The notes below the pieces were generated by a model that was not told where the DNA came from, made no database searches, and saw nothing but the letters and a program-made list of their open reading frames with translations. Position numbers and translations under genes: made by a program. Positions 27,245 through 37,204 of a DNA stretch of 64,000 nucleotides are shown here, piece after piece. The stretch lies in the NCBI GenBank assembly GCA_029212925.1, contig JARGOB010000007.1, forward strand, positions 1 to 64,000, written 5' to 3'. The stretch comes from Coxiellaceae bacterium. GTDB lineage: Bacteria; Pseudomonadota; Gammaproteobacteria; Coxiellales; Coxiellaceae. Every line of letters begins with the position of its first letter. The first letter of the stretch is position 1.

Positions 27245-28723
27245 ATGAGCTACGAGCAACTCAGTCAGCATTTTGAGAAATTATCACACCTTAAACAACT
27301 CGACCACTTAGCTGGCTGGGACGAACAAGTGATGATGCCCGCAGGCGGTGGTGATAGCCGAGGCGCTGCCATGGCAACATTAAATGGCGTACAACACGAC
27401 ATGCTAACCCAACCACAAGTCGGTGAATGGTTAAAAACAGCGCGGGATGAAACACTCGAATCTCCGTGGCAAACAAGCAACCTAGCCTGGATGGACAAAC
27501 AATACCGAAATGCTACCTGTGTACCCAAAGAATTGGTTGAAGCCAATACACGCGCTATGATGAAAACCCAGCAAGCATGGCGTGTAATGCGAGCCGATAA
27601 TAACTGGAAAGATTTTGCGCCGCTACTCGATGAGTCATTCACACTGACGTATGAAATCGCGAAGGTACGTGGTGATGCATTGAGCAAGACACCCTATGAC
27701 GTATTAATCGACGACTTCTGCGCCGGCGAATCACAAGCGTCGATTGACCCCGTATTTGATAAACTACAAGCGGTATTACCCGATCTTATCCAGCAGGTAA
27801 TGCAACATCAACAATCACGCCACACCCAACAACCTCAGGGTCCATTCGATACCGAAAAGCAGCGCGAGCTCGGCCTAGAAGCGATGCGCATCTTAACATT
27901 TGATTTTCATCATGGCCGCTTAGACATCAGTCATCACCCGTTTTGTACCGGTGGACCAACGGACACACGCATTACCACACGCTACAACAGCGATGAATTT
28001 ATTTCCAGCATGATGGCTATCTGTCACGAAACCGGTCACGCCAAATACGAACAACAACTGCCCGTCGAATGGAACAATCAACCAGTCGGCCAAATTCACA
28101 GCATGGCAATGCATGAATCACAATCCTTACTCATTGAAATGCAAGCCTGCCGCACCCTTGAATTTATGAACCACCTCGAACCCATCATCAACCAACATTT
28201 CAATGAGCAAGAAGCCTTTGCCGCACAGAACCTATATGAACTATATACCCACGTTGAGCCTGGTTATATCCGGGTCGATGCTGATGAAGTCTGCTATCCG
28301 CTGCATGTAATCTTGCGCTACGAAATCGAAAAACAATTATTCAGCGGACAAGCTAAAATTAGCGACCTGCCTGATCTATGGAACGATTACATGACGCGCT
28401 TTTTTAATCTTTCAACACGCGGCAATGATACCGATGGTGTGATGCAAGATGTGCACTGGCCAAGTGGCGCTTATGGCTATTTCCCGGCATATACCATTGG
28501 CCGTTTGATCGCTGCGCAACTATTCCAACAAGCACTCAAAGATGACAACTCCATTATGCCTTCGATCTCAGAAGGTAACTTTTTCCCATTATTTAGATGG
28601 TTAAAACAACATGTACACCAACATGCGTCATCACTCACTAGCGATCAGATTTTGCAGCAAGCCACTAATGAATCTTTAAATCCAGATTATTTTTTGCAGC
28701 ATATACAACAGCGCTATTTGTAA
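27245..28723 (+). CDS. Thermostable-type carboxypeptidase, M32 family
   Basis: A 492 residue cytoplasmic zinc metallocarboxypeptidase that removes C-terminal residues from peptides. The M32 zinc motif CHETGHAKYEQ (HExxH) lies near residues 259-269. The second conserved block HESQSLLIEMQACR appears about 30 residues later. The ATG at 27245, with GGAG eight bases upstream, is preferred to a TTG six codons earlier. Length equals that of TaqCP-type enzymes (about 500). It is monocistronic, between the glycosylase and the ATPase. Confidence 0.93.
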   Translation: MSYEQLSQHFEKLSHLKQLDHLAGWDEQVMMPAGGGDSRGAAMATLNGVQHDMLTQPQVGEWLKTARDETLESPWQTSNLAWMDKQYRNATCVPKELVEANTRAMMKTQQAWRVMRADNNWKDFAPLLDESFTLTYEIAKVRGDALSKTPYDVLIDDFCAGESQASIDPVFDKLQAVLPDLIQQVMQHQQSRHTQQPQGPFDTEKQRELGLEAMRILTFDFHHGRLDISHHPFCTGGPTDTRITTRYNSDEFISSMMAICHETGHAKYEQQLPVEWNNQPVGQIHSMAMHESQSLLIEMQACRTLEFMNHLEPIINQHFNEQEAFAAQNLYELYTHVEPGYIRVDADEVCYPLHVILRYEIEKQLFSGQAKISDLPDLWNDYMTRFFNLSTRGNDTDGVMQDVHWPSGAYGYFPAYTIGRLIAAQLFQQALKDDNSIMPSISEGNFFPLFRWLKQHVHQHASSLTSDQILQQATNESLNPDYFLQHIQQRYL

Positions 28724-28954
28724 GTACTCGGCCCGAAGACTAAAAAGGCGACAAACTAGCGCAACATTGTCATTTTAGCCAGCACAAAAATAGCACCACC
28801 AATCTGACCCAAAAGATTAAAGTTTAAATTTGTATATTATCAATGGGTTACATGATGAGGCATATTTTGCAGGCATCCTAAATGCTGGTACGGTAAATTG
28901 ACATATGTTGTTTTGGCGTATAGCCACGCAGCCAGATATCAACAGGAGAAACTC

Positions 28955-30394
28955 ATGAGCAATTTTACAGGTCGACAAAAGGAACTTAGCCTTCTCAAAA
29001 ACTTGCTAAAGAAGCAAACCTCAAGCCTGGTTGCAATTTACGGAAGAAGACGCATCGGTAAAAGTCGACTAATTGCAGAGTTCGCAAACAAACACAAATT
29101 TATCTCATTCTCAGGCATTTTTCCAGAAAACAATACCACCAACCAAGATCAATTGAACGAATTCTATCGACGCTTTAAAGATCAATTTAAAAAAGAGCCC
29201 GGAGCATTTACAGACTGGGGAGATGCATTCCACAAACTAGCTATAGAATTAAAAACTGGACGAGTAATAATATTATTAGATGAAATCACCTGGATGGGTG
29301 AAAAAGATGCGAACTTTCTTGGCAAATTAAAGAATGTATGGGACATGGAATTTAAAAACAATAATCAACTAATACTTGTACTTTGTGGCTCGGTTTCATT
29401 ATGGATTGAAAAAAAGATACTATGCAATAGAGGATTTTACGGCAGAATATCTTTAAAATTACGCCTAAAGGAACTGCCCCTTAATGATTGCAATTATTTT
29501 TTTGGCAACAATGATAAGCAATTTTCTGATTATGAAAAATTTAAAATTCTATCTGTAACAGGAGGAATACCAAAGTATTTAGAAGAAATTCAACAGGACC
29601 AATCAGCAAACGAGAACATACGCAGGTTATGCTTTTCAAGGCATGGGGTACTCTATAGTGATTATGACTATATTTTTCTGTCATTACTGGAACGCAGAAG
29701 CCCTCACTACCATGAAATCATTACCATATTGAACCACAACGCATTGGAAAGAAAACATATTGTTGAAAAATGCTGCCTATCCGACACGGGCCTGCTGACT
29801 AATTACCTGGAGGAATTGGCCATATCAGGTTTCTTATGTCGTGATTACACTTGGCACTTAAAGAGTGAAAAAATTTCGAAACTGAGTAAATACAGATTGT
29901 CTGATAACTATTTACGCTTTTATGTGAAATACATACAGCCCAATGCGGCTAGAATAGAAAAGGATCGCTTTGAAAACCACTCCATTACCGCCTTACCTGG
30001 CTGGGCAACAATAATGGGATTTCAAATTGAAAACCTAGTATTAAATAACATGAACCAAATAAATTCCTTACTTGGCATTTACCCCGATGAAATCATCAAT
30101 GAAGGTCCATTTTTTCAAACAAAAACTGATCGTCAAAAAGGCTGCCAAATTGATTACCTTGTTCATACCAAAAATGGGGTTTTATACCTCTGTGAGATTA
30201 AATTCTCCTTCAAAGGTATTCGATCAAATGTAATAACCGAAGTTAAGGAAAAAATAAATCGCCTCTCCTTACCAAGAAACTTTTCTATCAAACCTATTTT
30301 ACTTCATGTTGGTGATGTATATGAAGAAGTGTTTTCAAGTAACTATTTTTCTAAAATAGTTGATGTGACTCATTTATTACAAAAACCAAGCTAG
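28955..30394 (+). CDS. P-loop ATPase with C-terminal PD-(D/E)XK-like (DUF234) domain
   Basis: A 479 residue protein of the archaeal-type ATPase family. Walker A is GRRRIGKSRL near residues 31-40 and Walker B is IILLDEITWMG near 107-117. A winged-helix segment lies in the middle. The C-terminal DUF234 region contains QIDYLVHTKNG...LYLCEIKFS, with the D...ExK arrangement of restriction-like nucleases. CAGGAG before ATG 28955 sets the start over an upstream in-frame codon. The biological role of this family is not established. Its A/T content is above that of its neighbours and it is isolated, consistent with horizontal gain. Confidence 0.85.
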   Translation: MSNFTGRQKELSLLKNLLKKQTSSLVAIYGRRRIGKSRLIAEFANKHKFISFSGIFPENNTTNQDQLNEFYRRFKDQFKKEPGAFTDWGDAFHKLAIELKTGRVIILLDEITWMGEKDANFLGKLKNVWDMEFKNNNQLILVLCGSVSLWIEKKILCNRGFYGRISLKLRLKELPLNDCNYFFGNNDKQFSDYEKFKILSVTGGIPKYLEEIQQDQSANENIRRLCFSRHGVLYSDYDYIFLSLLERRSPHYHEIITILNHNALERKHIVEKCCLSDTGLLTNYLEELAISGFLCRDYTWHLKSEKISKLSKYRLSDNYLRFYVKYIQPNAARIEKDRFENHSITALPGWATIMGFQIENLVLNNMNQINSLLGIYPDEIINEGPFFQTKTDRQKGCQIDYLVHTKNGVLYLCEIKFSFKGIRSNVITEVKEKINRLSLPRNFSIKPILLHVGDVYEEVFSSNYFSKIVDVTHLLQKPS

Positions 30395-30514
30395 CCGTGC
30401 TGGAAAATATACTACAAAACAATAAGCGCAATCTGAATCAAGTAATGCCCTGTACAAATCAGCATAATCCGATACACTGATTCACTGGAAATTATTTGAC
30501 CGTCGGGGCATTAC

Positions 30515-31666
30515 ATGACAAACATCAAACGCTGGGGCATTGTAATAACTAGCTGTGCCATTATGATTGTTTTAGGCTATTGGTTTTGGCACACACCAGC
30601 AGCTAAACCACATACCGTAATCGTTAAGCGCATGACACTGCAGCAAAAAGTAACCGCCGTCGGTCGCATTGTACCCAAACACATTGTCACGGTGAAATCA
30701 CCGCTATCTGGCACAGTTAGCCAGATCAGTCATGACAGCGGAGATTACGTAAAAAAGGGAACTACCCTTTTGCGCGTAAAACCCAACCCTACCCCACAGC
30801 AACTCGCCGAAAAGCTGGAGTTGGTCGCACGCGATCAAGCTGCATTACAAAGCGATAGCCAGCAACTCAAAAACTACAGTCAGCTATTACACTACAAAAT
30901 CATCGGTAAAAACTACGAACAATATGTGCAAGCGCTACAACACGTAAAACAAGACCAAGCCACACTCGACTTTGACCAACAAAATCTCGACTTATTACAA
31001 AAAGGTCAAACCACCATCAATGGCCAAGTAGTAAAAAACATTATTAATAGCCCGATTGATGGCTTTATCTTAAGTCGTGGTGTCGACATCGGTGACTCCG
31101 TCGTTTCATTAAATGATATGCAAACAGCCACAGCGTTATTTATTATCGCCAACATGAAAGACCTGCAGTTCAAAGGCACTGTCGATGAAACCGATGCTAA
31201 TCATTTAAAAACAGGTATGCCCGCAGACATTCAAATAGCTGCCATGCCAAAAAAACATATCGGCGGCAAGATCACCTTATTAGCATTGCAGTCAGATCAA
31301 CAAAATCAAGTCGACAACCCCAACGCTGTCACGTCATCTTCCACCAGCTCAACAACTCCATTTAATGTTGGCTTTGAAATTAATATCGCGAATTTAAACA
31401 TACCGGCTGACTTAAAGCTGCGCTCAGGCTTTTCGGCTACAGCAACTATCATTACTAAAAAAATCAATAGTGCACTAACGGTTCCCGAAAATGCACTGGT
31501 GTTTAAAGACGATAAAACCTATGTCTATACCCCGCAAAAAAATAAACCAGCAAAACTGCAACTAGTCACCACCGGCATATCAGATGGGATGAATGTACAA
31601 ATCACCAAAGGACTACATGATAAACAAACCATCATCATTAAGAGTAAGTCCGATGAAAAAGCTTAG
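30515..31666 (+). CDS. HlyD/MacA-like periplasmic adaptor of ABC efflux system
   Basis: A 383 residue membrane-fusion protein with an N-terminal membrane anchor (residues ~8-26, WGIVITSCAIMIVLGYWFW). A lipoyl/barrel-sandwich half (SPLSGTVSQISHDSGDYVKKG, ~63-83), a coiled-coil hairpin (~95-165), the second lipoyl half (INSPIDGFILSRGVDIGDSV) and a beta-barrel follow. It should bridge the inner-membrane ABC transporter and the TolC-like channel encoded next. GGGG lies seven bases before the ATG. It opens a five-gene operon with overlapping or abutting reading frames. Confidence 0.9.
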   Translation: MTNIKRWGIVITSCAIMIVLGYWFWHTPAAKPHTVIVKRMTLQQKVTAVGRIVPKHIVTVKSPLSGTVSQISHDSGDYVKKGTTLLRVKPNPTPQQLAEKLELVARDQAALQSDSQQLKNYSQLLHYKIIGKNYEQYVQALQHVKQDQATLDFDQQNLDLLQKGQTTINGQVVKNIINSPIDGFILSRGVDIGDSVVSLNDMQTATALFIIANMKDLQFKGTVDETDANHLKTGMPADIQIAAMPKKHIGGKITLLALQSDQQNQVDNPNAVTSSSTSSTTPFNVGFEINIANLNIPADLKLRSGFSATATIITKKINSALTVPENALVFKDDKTYVYTPQKNKPAKLQLVTTGISDGMNVQITKGLHDKQTIIIKSKSDEKA

Positions 31667-32966
31667 GTATTTTATTGCATTCTGTACAACACTGAGCATA
31701 AGCTCGTCGCTGCTTGCGGATACGCTCAGCAGCAGTTATGCGCTTGCCTTACAAAACGATCACAACTATCAACAAATCGTTAACCAAAATAAAGCCATTG
31801 GTGAAGACACAGCAATTAACCGCGGTCATTTATTACCGCAACTTACCACCACAGGCAGTTATCAAACTGCCTATAATAGCAACCCAAATGGAAACACTAA
31901 AAATCAACAGTGGACTGCTAACCTACGACAACCACTGATTAATGTCGGTTTATGGCAGCAATTGCGTGCAGCAAAAAAAAATCAAGCCGCAGCGGAACTA
32001 TCAATAGCCTCTGCACGCCAAGCATTGATGTTACGCGTGGCTAAAAGTTATTTCACCTTAGCCACCGCCAAACAAACACTGCAAGTCAATCAACAACAAT
32101 TGCAAGCACAAAAAAAATTACTGAACATCGCACAACATTACTTTAAAGCAGGTAAATCGATTAGCACGGATGTATCCAGTGCAAGGGCAGCCTATAAACA
32201 GAGTCAGGTAACCGTTATTAATAGTAACAACCAACTGCAAGTATCACAGTCTAGCTTGGCAGTGATAACAGGTAAGCTTAGCCAACAACTCGCCCTGGTT
32301 ACCTACAACCCCAAACTAAAAACACCTACACCAAACACCGTTAACCCTTGGGTCATGCAGGCTAAAAATGCTAACCTTGCTGCACAGAGTGATCGCTATA
32401 AAATGATGGCAGCTATGGATGATATTAAATTAGCAAAAGCTGGTCATTACCCAACACTTAACGCATCTGCCACTTATCAAAACTTTCACGGCAATAATGA
32501 TGTTAGCGGCACTACCAATAACCAAGGCACTACAATTGGCTTAAACGTAGACTTCCCTATTTTTAGTGGCGGCTCCGTTATAGCACAAACCAAAAAAGCC
32601 ACTTACAGCTATCAAGCGAGTAGCCAAGCATGGCAGGCTGATGTCGCCAACGCAGCCGACCAAGCACGCCAATCTTTTCAATCAATCGTTAATGATATTG
32701 CACAGATCAATGCATTAAACCAAACCATCAAGATACAACAAAAAGCGTTAACCGATATTATTCATGCCTACGAAGGTGGCTTGCGCTCGATGAACGATGT
32801 ATTAAATCAACAAACAGTGCTTTACACATCAAAGCGCCAACTAGTTACCGCGCGCTACAACTACCTTTACAACCAACTGACATTAAAAAATGCAGTTGGC
32901 ACACTGAATGTGCAAGACGTTGATCACATTAATCAGCTATTTAATAAACGCGAGACACGTTTATGA
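31653..32966 (+). CDS. TolC-family outer membrane efflux channel
   Basis: A 437 residue protein with a signal peptide (MKKLRYFIAFCTTLSISSSLLA, cleavage near 22) followed by two repeated outer-membrane-efflux domains with long helices, the TolC/NodT architecture. Conserved features include the NRGHLLPQL segment early on and GGLRSMNDVLNQQTVLY near residues 371-387. The ATG at 31653 is chosen because it directly precedes the signal peptide; it overlaps the adaptor gene by 14 bases. It provides the exit duct for the ABC system. Confidence 0.9.
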   Translation: MKKLRYFIAFCTTLSISSSLLADTLSSSYALALQNDHNYQQIVNQNKAIGEDTAINRGHLLPQLTTTGSYQTAYNSNPNGNTKNQQWTANLRQPLINVGLWQQLRAAKKNQAAAELSIASARQALMLRVAKSYFTLATAKQTLQVNQQQLQAQKKLLNIAQHYFKAGKSISTDVSSARAAYKQSQVTVINSNNQLQVSQSSLAVITGKLSQQLALVTYNPKLKTPTPNTVNPWVMQAKNANLAAQSDRYKMMAAMDDIKLAKAGHYPTLNASATYQNFHGNNDVSGTTNNQGTTIGLNVDFPIFSGGSVIAQTKKATYSYQASSQAWQADVANAADQARQSFQSIVNDIAQINALNQTIKIQQKALTDIIHAYEGGLRSMNDVLNQQTVLYTSKRQLVTARYNYLYNQLTLKNAVGTLNVQDVDHINQLFNKRETRL

Positions 32967-34195
32967 ACTTGGCTGAACTGCTGCATCAAACCATGAACAG
33001 TTTACGCGCGCATAAGCTGCGCAGCTTTCTGGCTTTGTTTGGCATCATGTGGGGCACACTATCCGTTGTGTTATTGCTCGCCCTTGGCAATGGATTTTAT
33101 AATCAAAGCCAACATAACATGCAAAAAATCGCTAATGGCCAAATTTTTCTACGTGCCGGCCTCACATCAAAACCTTATCAAGGTCGTCCCAGTGGACAAA
33201 TCATTCACCTTAAAGTCAAAGATATACTCGCTATGGCTAAAGACATTCCTCAAATTAAAATGATTACCCCCTTAATGAACTTTGCCACGGTGGGACTAAC
33301 CATCTCATCAGACGAACATCAAATGAAAGGTAATGTCGAAGGGGTCTCTGATAACTACGCTGAGATCTCACAAATAGATATTGCTAAAGGCGGCCACTTC
33401 TTTAATAAAATTGATTTAGCACACAGTAATAAAGTTATTTTTTTAACGGATCATATGAAAAAGGTGTTGTACCCACACAGCAATCCCATCCATAAAACCT
33501 TACACGTATCAGGCATACCCTTTACAGTGATCGGCTACCAAACACCGCAAAAGCAAGGCGGCGCACACTGGCGTGGTAACTTAATTTATGTTCCTTATAC
33601 GACGTACCAACAATTATGGGGCGACCAAGACTCGGCGGAAGTCGCCTTAATTACCCACTCACCACAACAAGTCGACAGCACAAAGCTAGCAATCCGTCAT
33701 TACATAGCAGCGCGCTTTCACTTTGACCCCACCGATTCACAAGCTATTATGATGCCCGACCTTACAAAAATCGTGCACTTTTTTAATTGGTTCTTCTGGG
33801 GAATAAAATCATTTTTAATTTTTTGCGGTGCCTTAACTTTAGCTGTCGGCGGTATTGGTGTTGCCAATATTATGTTTCTGATTGTCAGTGAGCGTACCGC
33901 TGAAATTGGCTTACGGCTAGCACTGGGCTCACCCGATAATAGTATTTTATGGCAAATATTAATAGAATCATTAATGCTAGTATTTATTGGCGGTATCGCC
34001 GGCATCGTATTAGCCATGATGATAGTCACCACACTACAACACTTACCATTGCCCGACTGGATCGGCACACCTGAGGTATCTCCAATAGCAATGATTATCA
34101 GTTTTATAACCTTAGCATTGGTAGGTATAGCTGCAGGTTATTTTCCCGCTAAGAAAGCATCACTACTTGAGCCCGTTGTGGCATTGGCGGGGTAA
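32963..34195 (+). CDS. ABC transporter permease, MacB/FtsX type (first)
   Basis: A 410 residue permease with the MacB layout: an N-terminal helix (~20-45), a periplasmic MacB-PCD domain of about 230 residues, then three C-terminal FtsX helices (~275-300, 325-350, 370-395). The coupling segment VSERTAEIGLRLALGS near residues 309-324 is the FtsX signature contacting the ATPase. It overlaps the channel gene by 4 bases. No ATPase domain is fused; that is supplied by the gene at 35442. Confidence 0.9.
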   Translation: MNLAELLHQTMNSLRAHKLRSFLALFGIMWGTLSVVLLLALGNGFYNQSQHNMQKIANGQIFLRAGLTSKPYQGRPSGQIIHLKVKDILAMAKDIPQIKMITPLMNFATVGLTISSDEHQMKGNVEGVSDNYAEISQIDIAKGGHFFNKIDLAHSNKVIFLTDHMKKVLYPHSNPIHKTLHVSGIPFTVIGYQTPQKQGGAHWRGNLIYVPYTTYQQLWGDQDSAEVALITHSPQQVDSTKLAIRHYIAARFHFDPTDSQAIMMPDLTKIVHFFNWFFWGIKSFLIFCGALTLAVGGIGVANIMFLIVSERTAEIGLRLALGSPDNSILWQILIESLMLVFIGGIAGIVLAMMIVTTLQHLPLPDWIGTPEVSPIAMIISFITLALVGIAAGYFPAKKASLLEPVVALAG

Positions 34196-34198
34196 CCT

Positions 34199-35449
34199 AT
34201 GGCACTTTCATTATCATTAACATTTAAAGAAATGCTATCGCAAAAGGCACGTTTATTTTTAGCCATCTTCGCCGTTGCATGGGGCACCGCTTCAATTGCT
34301 GGCATGCTTGCCGTCGGTGAAGGCCTACGCACCTCATTCGGTCATGCCATGAATAATGCTGGCCCCGGTCTTTTGTATATTTCACCCGGAAAATCTTCAC
34401 AAGGCTATCATGGCACACCAGTTAATACGCAAGCCTATATCACTCCCGATGATTTAGACCTAGCACGCAAAACAGTACCGAACATCAAAACCATTACGGG
34501 TGAATTTGAATTTCTTGGCATGAAGCTTACCTACAAGAATCATAAAGCCTCTTACTTCAGTGGTCGCGCCGTTACTCCCGACTACGGCACACTGCGTGCC
34601 ATCACCACCAACAGCCCCGGCCGATTTATTAATCAAAGCGATATGCGTCAACGCCGCCGTGTCATGGTATTAGGACAACAAATAGCTAAATGGCTATTCC
34701 CACAGGGACACGCACTAGGAAAAATGGTATCACTCGATCACTGGCCTTTTGAAGTCATCGGTGTTGCGGCCAAAAAAATCCAGATGTCGAACTTCGGGCC
34801 CAGTGACGATTATCAAGTGTGGATACCACAAACAACCTATGTTAGCTTAAGCCAAGATAATCATATGACTGATTGGTTGATATTAGCCGACAACCCCGAT
34901 GATAACCCCGCAATTGAAAAAAACTTACGCCACTTAATTGCATTACGCCATGGCTTTAATCCGAATGATCCCGGCATAGTCACAAGCACCAATATGTATG
35001 AATACCAACAGCAATCCAATCGCGTATTTACTGGCATGCAAATCTTTTTAGGTATCGTCGGCAGCATTACGTTATTAGTGGCAGGGCTTGGCATTGCTAA
35101 CGTGATGTTTGTTTCGGTGCGCCGCGCCACCCGACTGATCGGCGTACAAATGGCCATGGGCGCACGCGGCATACATATTTTAATGCATTACCTTTTACAG
35201 TCACTGATGGTGACATTAACCGGCGGCGCAATAGGCATGGCTGGTGCCGGTTTACTTATTTGGCTGATCAACCTCATTCCGATTCATTCAGATATATTTG
35301 AAATGATTGGTAAACCTCACCCCATATTATCGTGGGGAGTGTTAGTATCAACCGTTATTGTATTAACCATTATTGGTTTAATCGCTGGTTATTTACCAGC
35401 ACGCAAAGCCGCGGCGATTAATCCAGTGGAGGCATTGATGTATGAGTAA
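34199..35449 (+). CDS. ABC transporter permease, MacB/FtsX type (second)
   Basis: A 416 residue permease with the same helix-periplasmic domain-three helix layout as the previous gene. The FtsX segment VRRATRLIGVQMAMGARG lies near residues 305-322. It starts three bases after the first permease stop, so the pair probably forms a heterodimer. It ends in an 8-base overlap with the ATPase gene. Confidence 0.9.
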   Translation: MALSLSLTFKEMLSQKARLFLAIFAVAWGTASIAGMLAVGEGLRTSFGHAMNNAGPGLLYISPGKSSQGYHGTPVNTQAYITPDDLDLARKTVPNIKTITGEFEFLGMKLTYKNHKASYFSGRAVTPDYGTLRAITTNSPGRFINQSDMRQRRRVMVLGQQIAKWLFPQGHALGKMVSLDHWPFEVIGVAAKKIQMSNFGPSDDYQVWIPQTTYVSLSQDNHMTDWLILADNPDDNPAIEKNLRHLIALRHGFNPNDPGIVTSTNMYEYQQQSNRVFTGMQIFLGIVGSITLLVAGLGIANVMFVSVRRATRLIGVQMAMGARGIHILMHYLLQSLMVTLTGGAIGMAGAGLLIWLINLIPIHSDIFEMIGKPHPILSWGVLVSTVIVLTIIGLIAGYLPARKAAAINPVEALMYE

Positions 35450-36125
35450 ATTAGTCTTAAAAAATGTTTGCAAGGCCTATCAAATGGGTGACGTATTAGT
35501 AAAAGCGCTAGATGATATTAATCTCACCATTAATCCTGGTGAATACGTAGCGATACTAGGCCCCTCTGGTTCTGGCAAATCAACATTAATGAATCTATTA
35601 GGCTGCCTCGACACCCCCACCAGCGGCACCTATTGCATGGATGGCAAAGACGTTAGTCAATTAACCCGACGCGAGTTAGCACAAGTGCGTAACCAAGAAA
35701 TCGGCTTTATCTTTCAGAGTTTCAATTTATTGGATTATGCCACTGCCTTAGAAAACGTTGCACTGCCTTTAATTTACCGCGGTATTGGCAAGGCGGAGCG
35801 CGAAGCTAAAGCGAAACAACTGCTCGAGCAAGTCGGACTCGGCGATCGCATCCACCATAAACCAAATGAATTATCGGGTGGTCAGCGCCAACGCGTCGCC
35901 ATTGCTCGCGCCTTAGTCGGCGATCCGCATATGATACTTGCCGATGAGCCCACCGGTAACCTCGATAGCGAATCAGGCATTGCAATTATGCGCCACCTAA
36001 AACAATTATCAGAGCAAGGCAAAACCATTATTGTCGTTACTCATGACCTGGAATTAGCCAAACAGTTTTCGCGTGTTATTCAAATCAAGGATGGTCAAGC
36101 CACCGCTACGTACATCATCTCCTAG
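35442..36125 (+). CDS. ABC transporter ATP-binding protein, LolD/MacB type
   Basis: A 227 residue ATPase: Walker A GPSGSGKST (~40-48), Q-loop IFQSFNLL, signature LSGGQRQRVAIARAL (~144-158), Walker B MILADEPTGNLDS (~163-175) and H-loop VVTHD. It powers the two MacB-like permeases encoded upstream. It is the final gene of the adaptor-channel-permease-permease-ATPase operon, which encodes everything needed for a tripartite exporter. Substrate unknown (macrolides, peptides and lipoproteins are all known for this type). Confidence 0.93.
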   Translation: MSKLVLKNVCKAYQMGDVLVKALDDINLTINPGEYVAILGPSGSGKSTLMNLLGCLDTPTSGTYCMDGKDVSQLTRRELAQVRNQEIGFIFQSFNLLDYATALENVALPLIYRGIGKAEREAKAKQLLEQVGLGDRIHHKPNELSGGQRQRVAIARALVGDPHMILADEPTGNLDSESGIAIMRHLKQLSEQGKTIIVVTHDLELAKQFSRVIQIKDGQATATYIIS

Positions 36126-36238
36126 TAGCAATGAACCCTGGCCGTATGATGAGACAGCAGAATAAAGAGAGCGGACGCTTGACCCCACACCACATTAAGG
36201 CACAATAGAGTCGACCTCATCTTATAGGAATGGATTCT

Positions 36239-37198
36239 ATGCAGGTATCGCGGCACGTCATGCGCTTGTTGATGTTGATTATGGTAATTATTTTTGCAGC
36301 ATATGGTCGTAGCTATGCGGCGCAGAGCGCTGAAAGCATCTATTTTCCAGGTACCTATAACGATTTTTTGGTGGCAGTCATTCCAGGTGCCGGCTGGTAT
36401 TTACGTGACGATAATATGTATTACAGTGGACAACTTAGTCAGGGTGTCTTTACTAATTCAGTACAATTTGATGCCACTTTAAACCTGTATATGAACATGT
36501 TAAAAATCGCACACTTCACCAACACTTTCATTGGTGGCGGCCGTTTTGGCTATGGCGTCAATTTAACATTTGTTGCACCCACACTAAACTCAACCGTGAT
36601 TGCAGGACGCCGTGACTTACAAACTACCAATAACGTCAAAGGTTTGTCAGACACTTACTTTATTCCATTTATGCTGAACTGGGCGCTCAAACACGGCGTT
36701 TATATCACTGTCTATCAAGCGATATTAGCACCCACTGGCTCATACAATCCAACACAAGTACTGAACGTAGGCCGTAACTATTTGGCATTTGATAGTGATC
36801 TGCAATTTACATGGTTATCACACGATACAAAAAAGGAAATTTCTTTTACACTCGGCTATATCGTTAATACCATGAACACTGCCATTCAATATTTAACCGG
36901 TAACGAAATTCATCTCGACTACTTACTCGGTTATCACTTCAATGCAAATTATGCTATTGGCGCTACCGGTTATTATTATCGCCAAGTCACTGGCGACTCA
37001 GGTCGTGGCGCCTTACTCGGTGCATTTAAAGGCTACTCTTATGGCGCAGGTCCGGCCGTTGAATTCACAATCCCATTAAATGATGGAAAAAATTCATTGA
37101 TTTTAATCAGCAAATGGATTCATGAGTTTCATGCCGTAAATCGTTTTAGAGGCAATGAATACATGGTATCACTCGCTACAGCTATTCCTGCTTCATAA
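36239..37198 (+). CDS. SphA/phenol-MetA-pathway family outer membrane protein
   Basis: A 319 residue exported protein. The N-terminus has a signal peptide (hydrophobic residues ~9-24, cleaved near SYAAQSA). The body alternates amphipathic strands typical of an outer membrane beta-barrel. The block GLSDTYFIPFMLNW (~140-153) and the phrase ILAPTGSYNP (~163-172) are characteristic of the SphA-like/MetA-pathway family. The ATG at 36239 is chosen since AGGA lies nine bases before it; an ATG at 36230 abuts that sequence. The natural ligand is unknown; the family name comes from phenol degradation gene clusters, none of which is present here. Confidence 0.78.
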   Translation: MQVSRHVMRLLMLIMVIIFAAYGRSYAAQSAESIYFPGTYNDFLVAVIPGAGWYLRDDNMYYSGQLSQGVFTNSVQFDATLNLYMNMLKIAHFTNTFIGGGRFGYGVNLTFVAPTLNSTVIAGRRDLQTTNNVKGLSDTYFIPFMLNWALKHGVYITVYQAILAPTGSYNPTQVLNVGRNYLAFDSDLQFTWLSHDTKKEISFTLGYIVNTMNTAIQYLTGNEIHLDYLLGYHFNANYAIGATGYYYRQVTGDSGRGALLGAFKGYSYGAGPAVEFTIPLNDGKNSLILISKWIHEFHAVNRFRGNEYMVSLATAIPAS

Positions 37199-37204
37199 CA
37201 TGTA

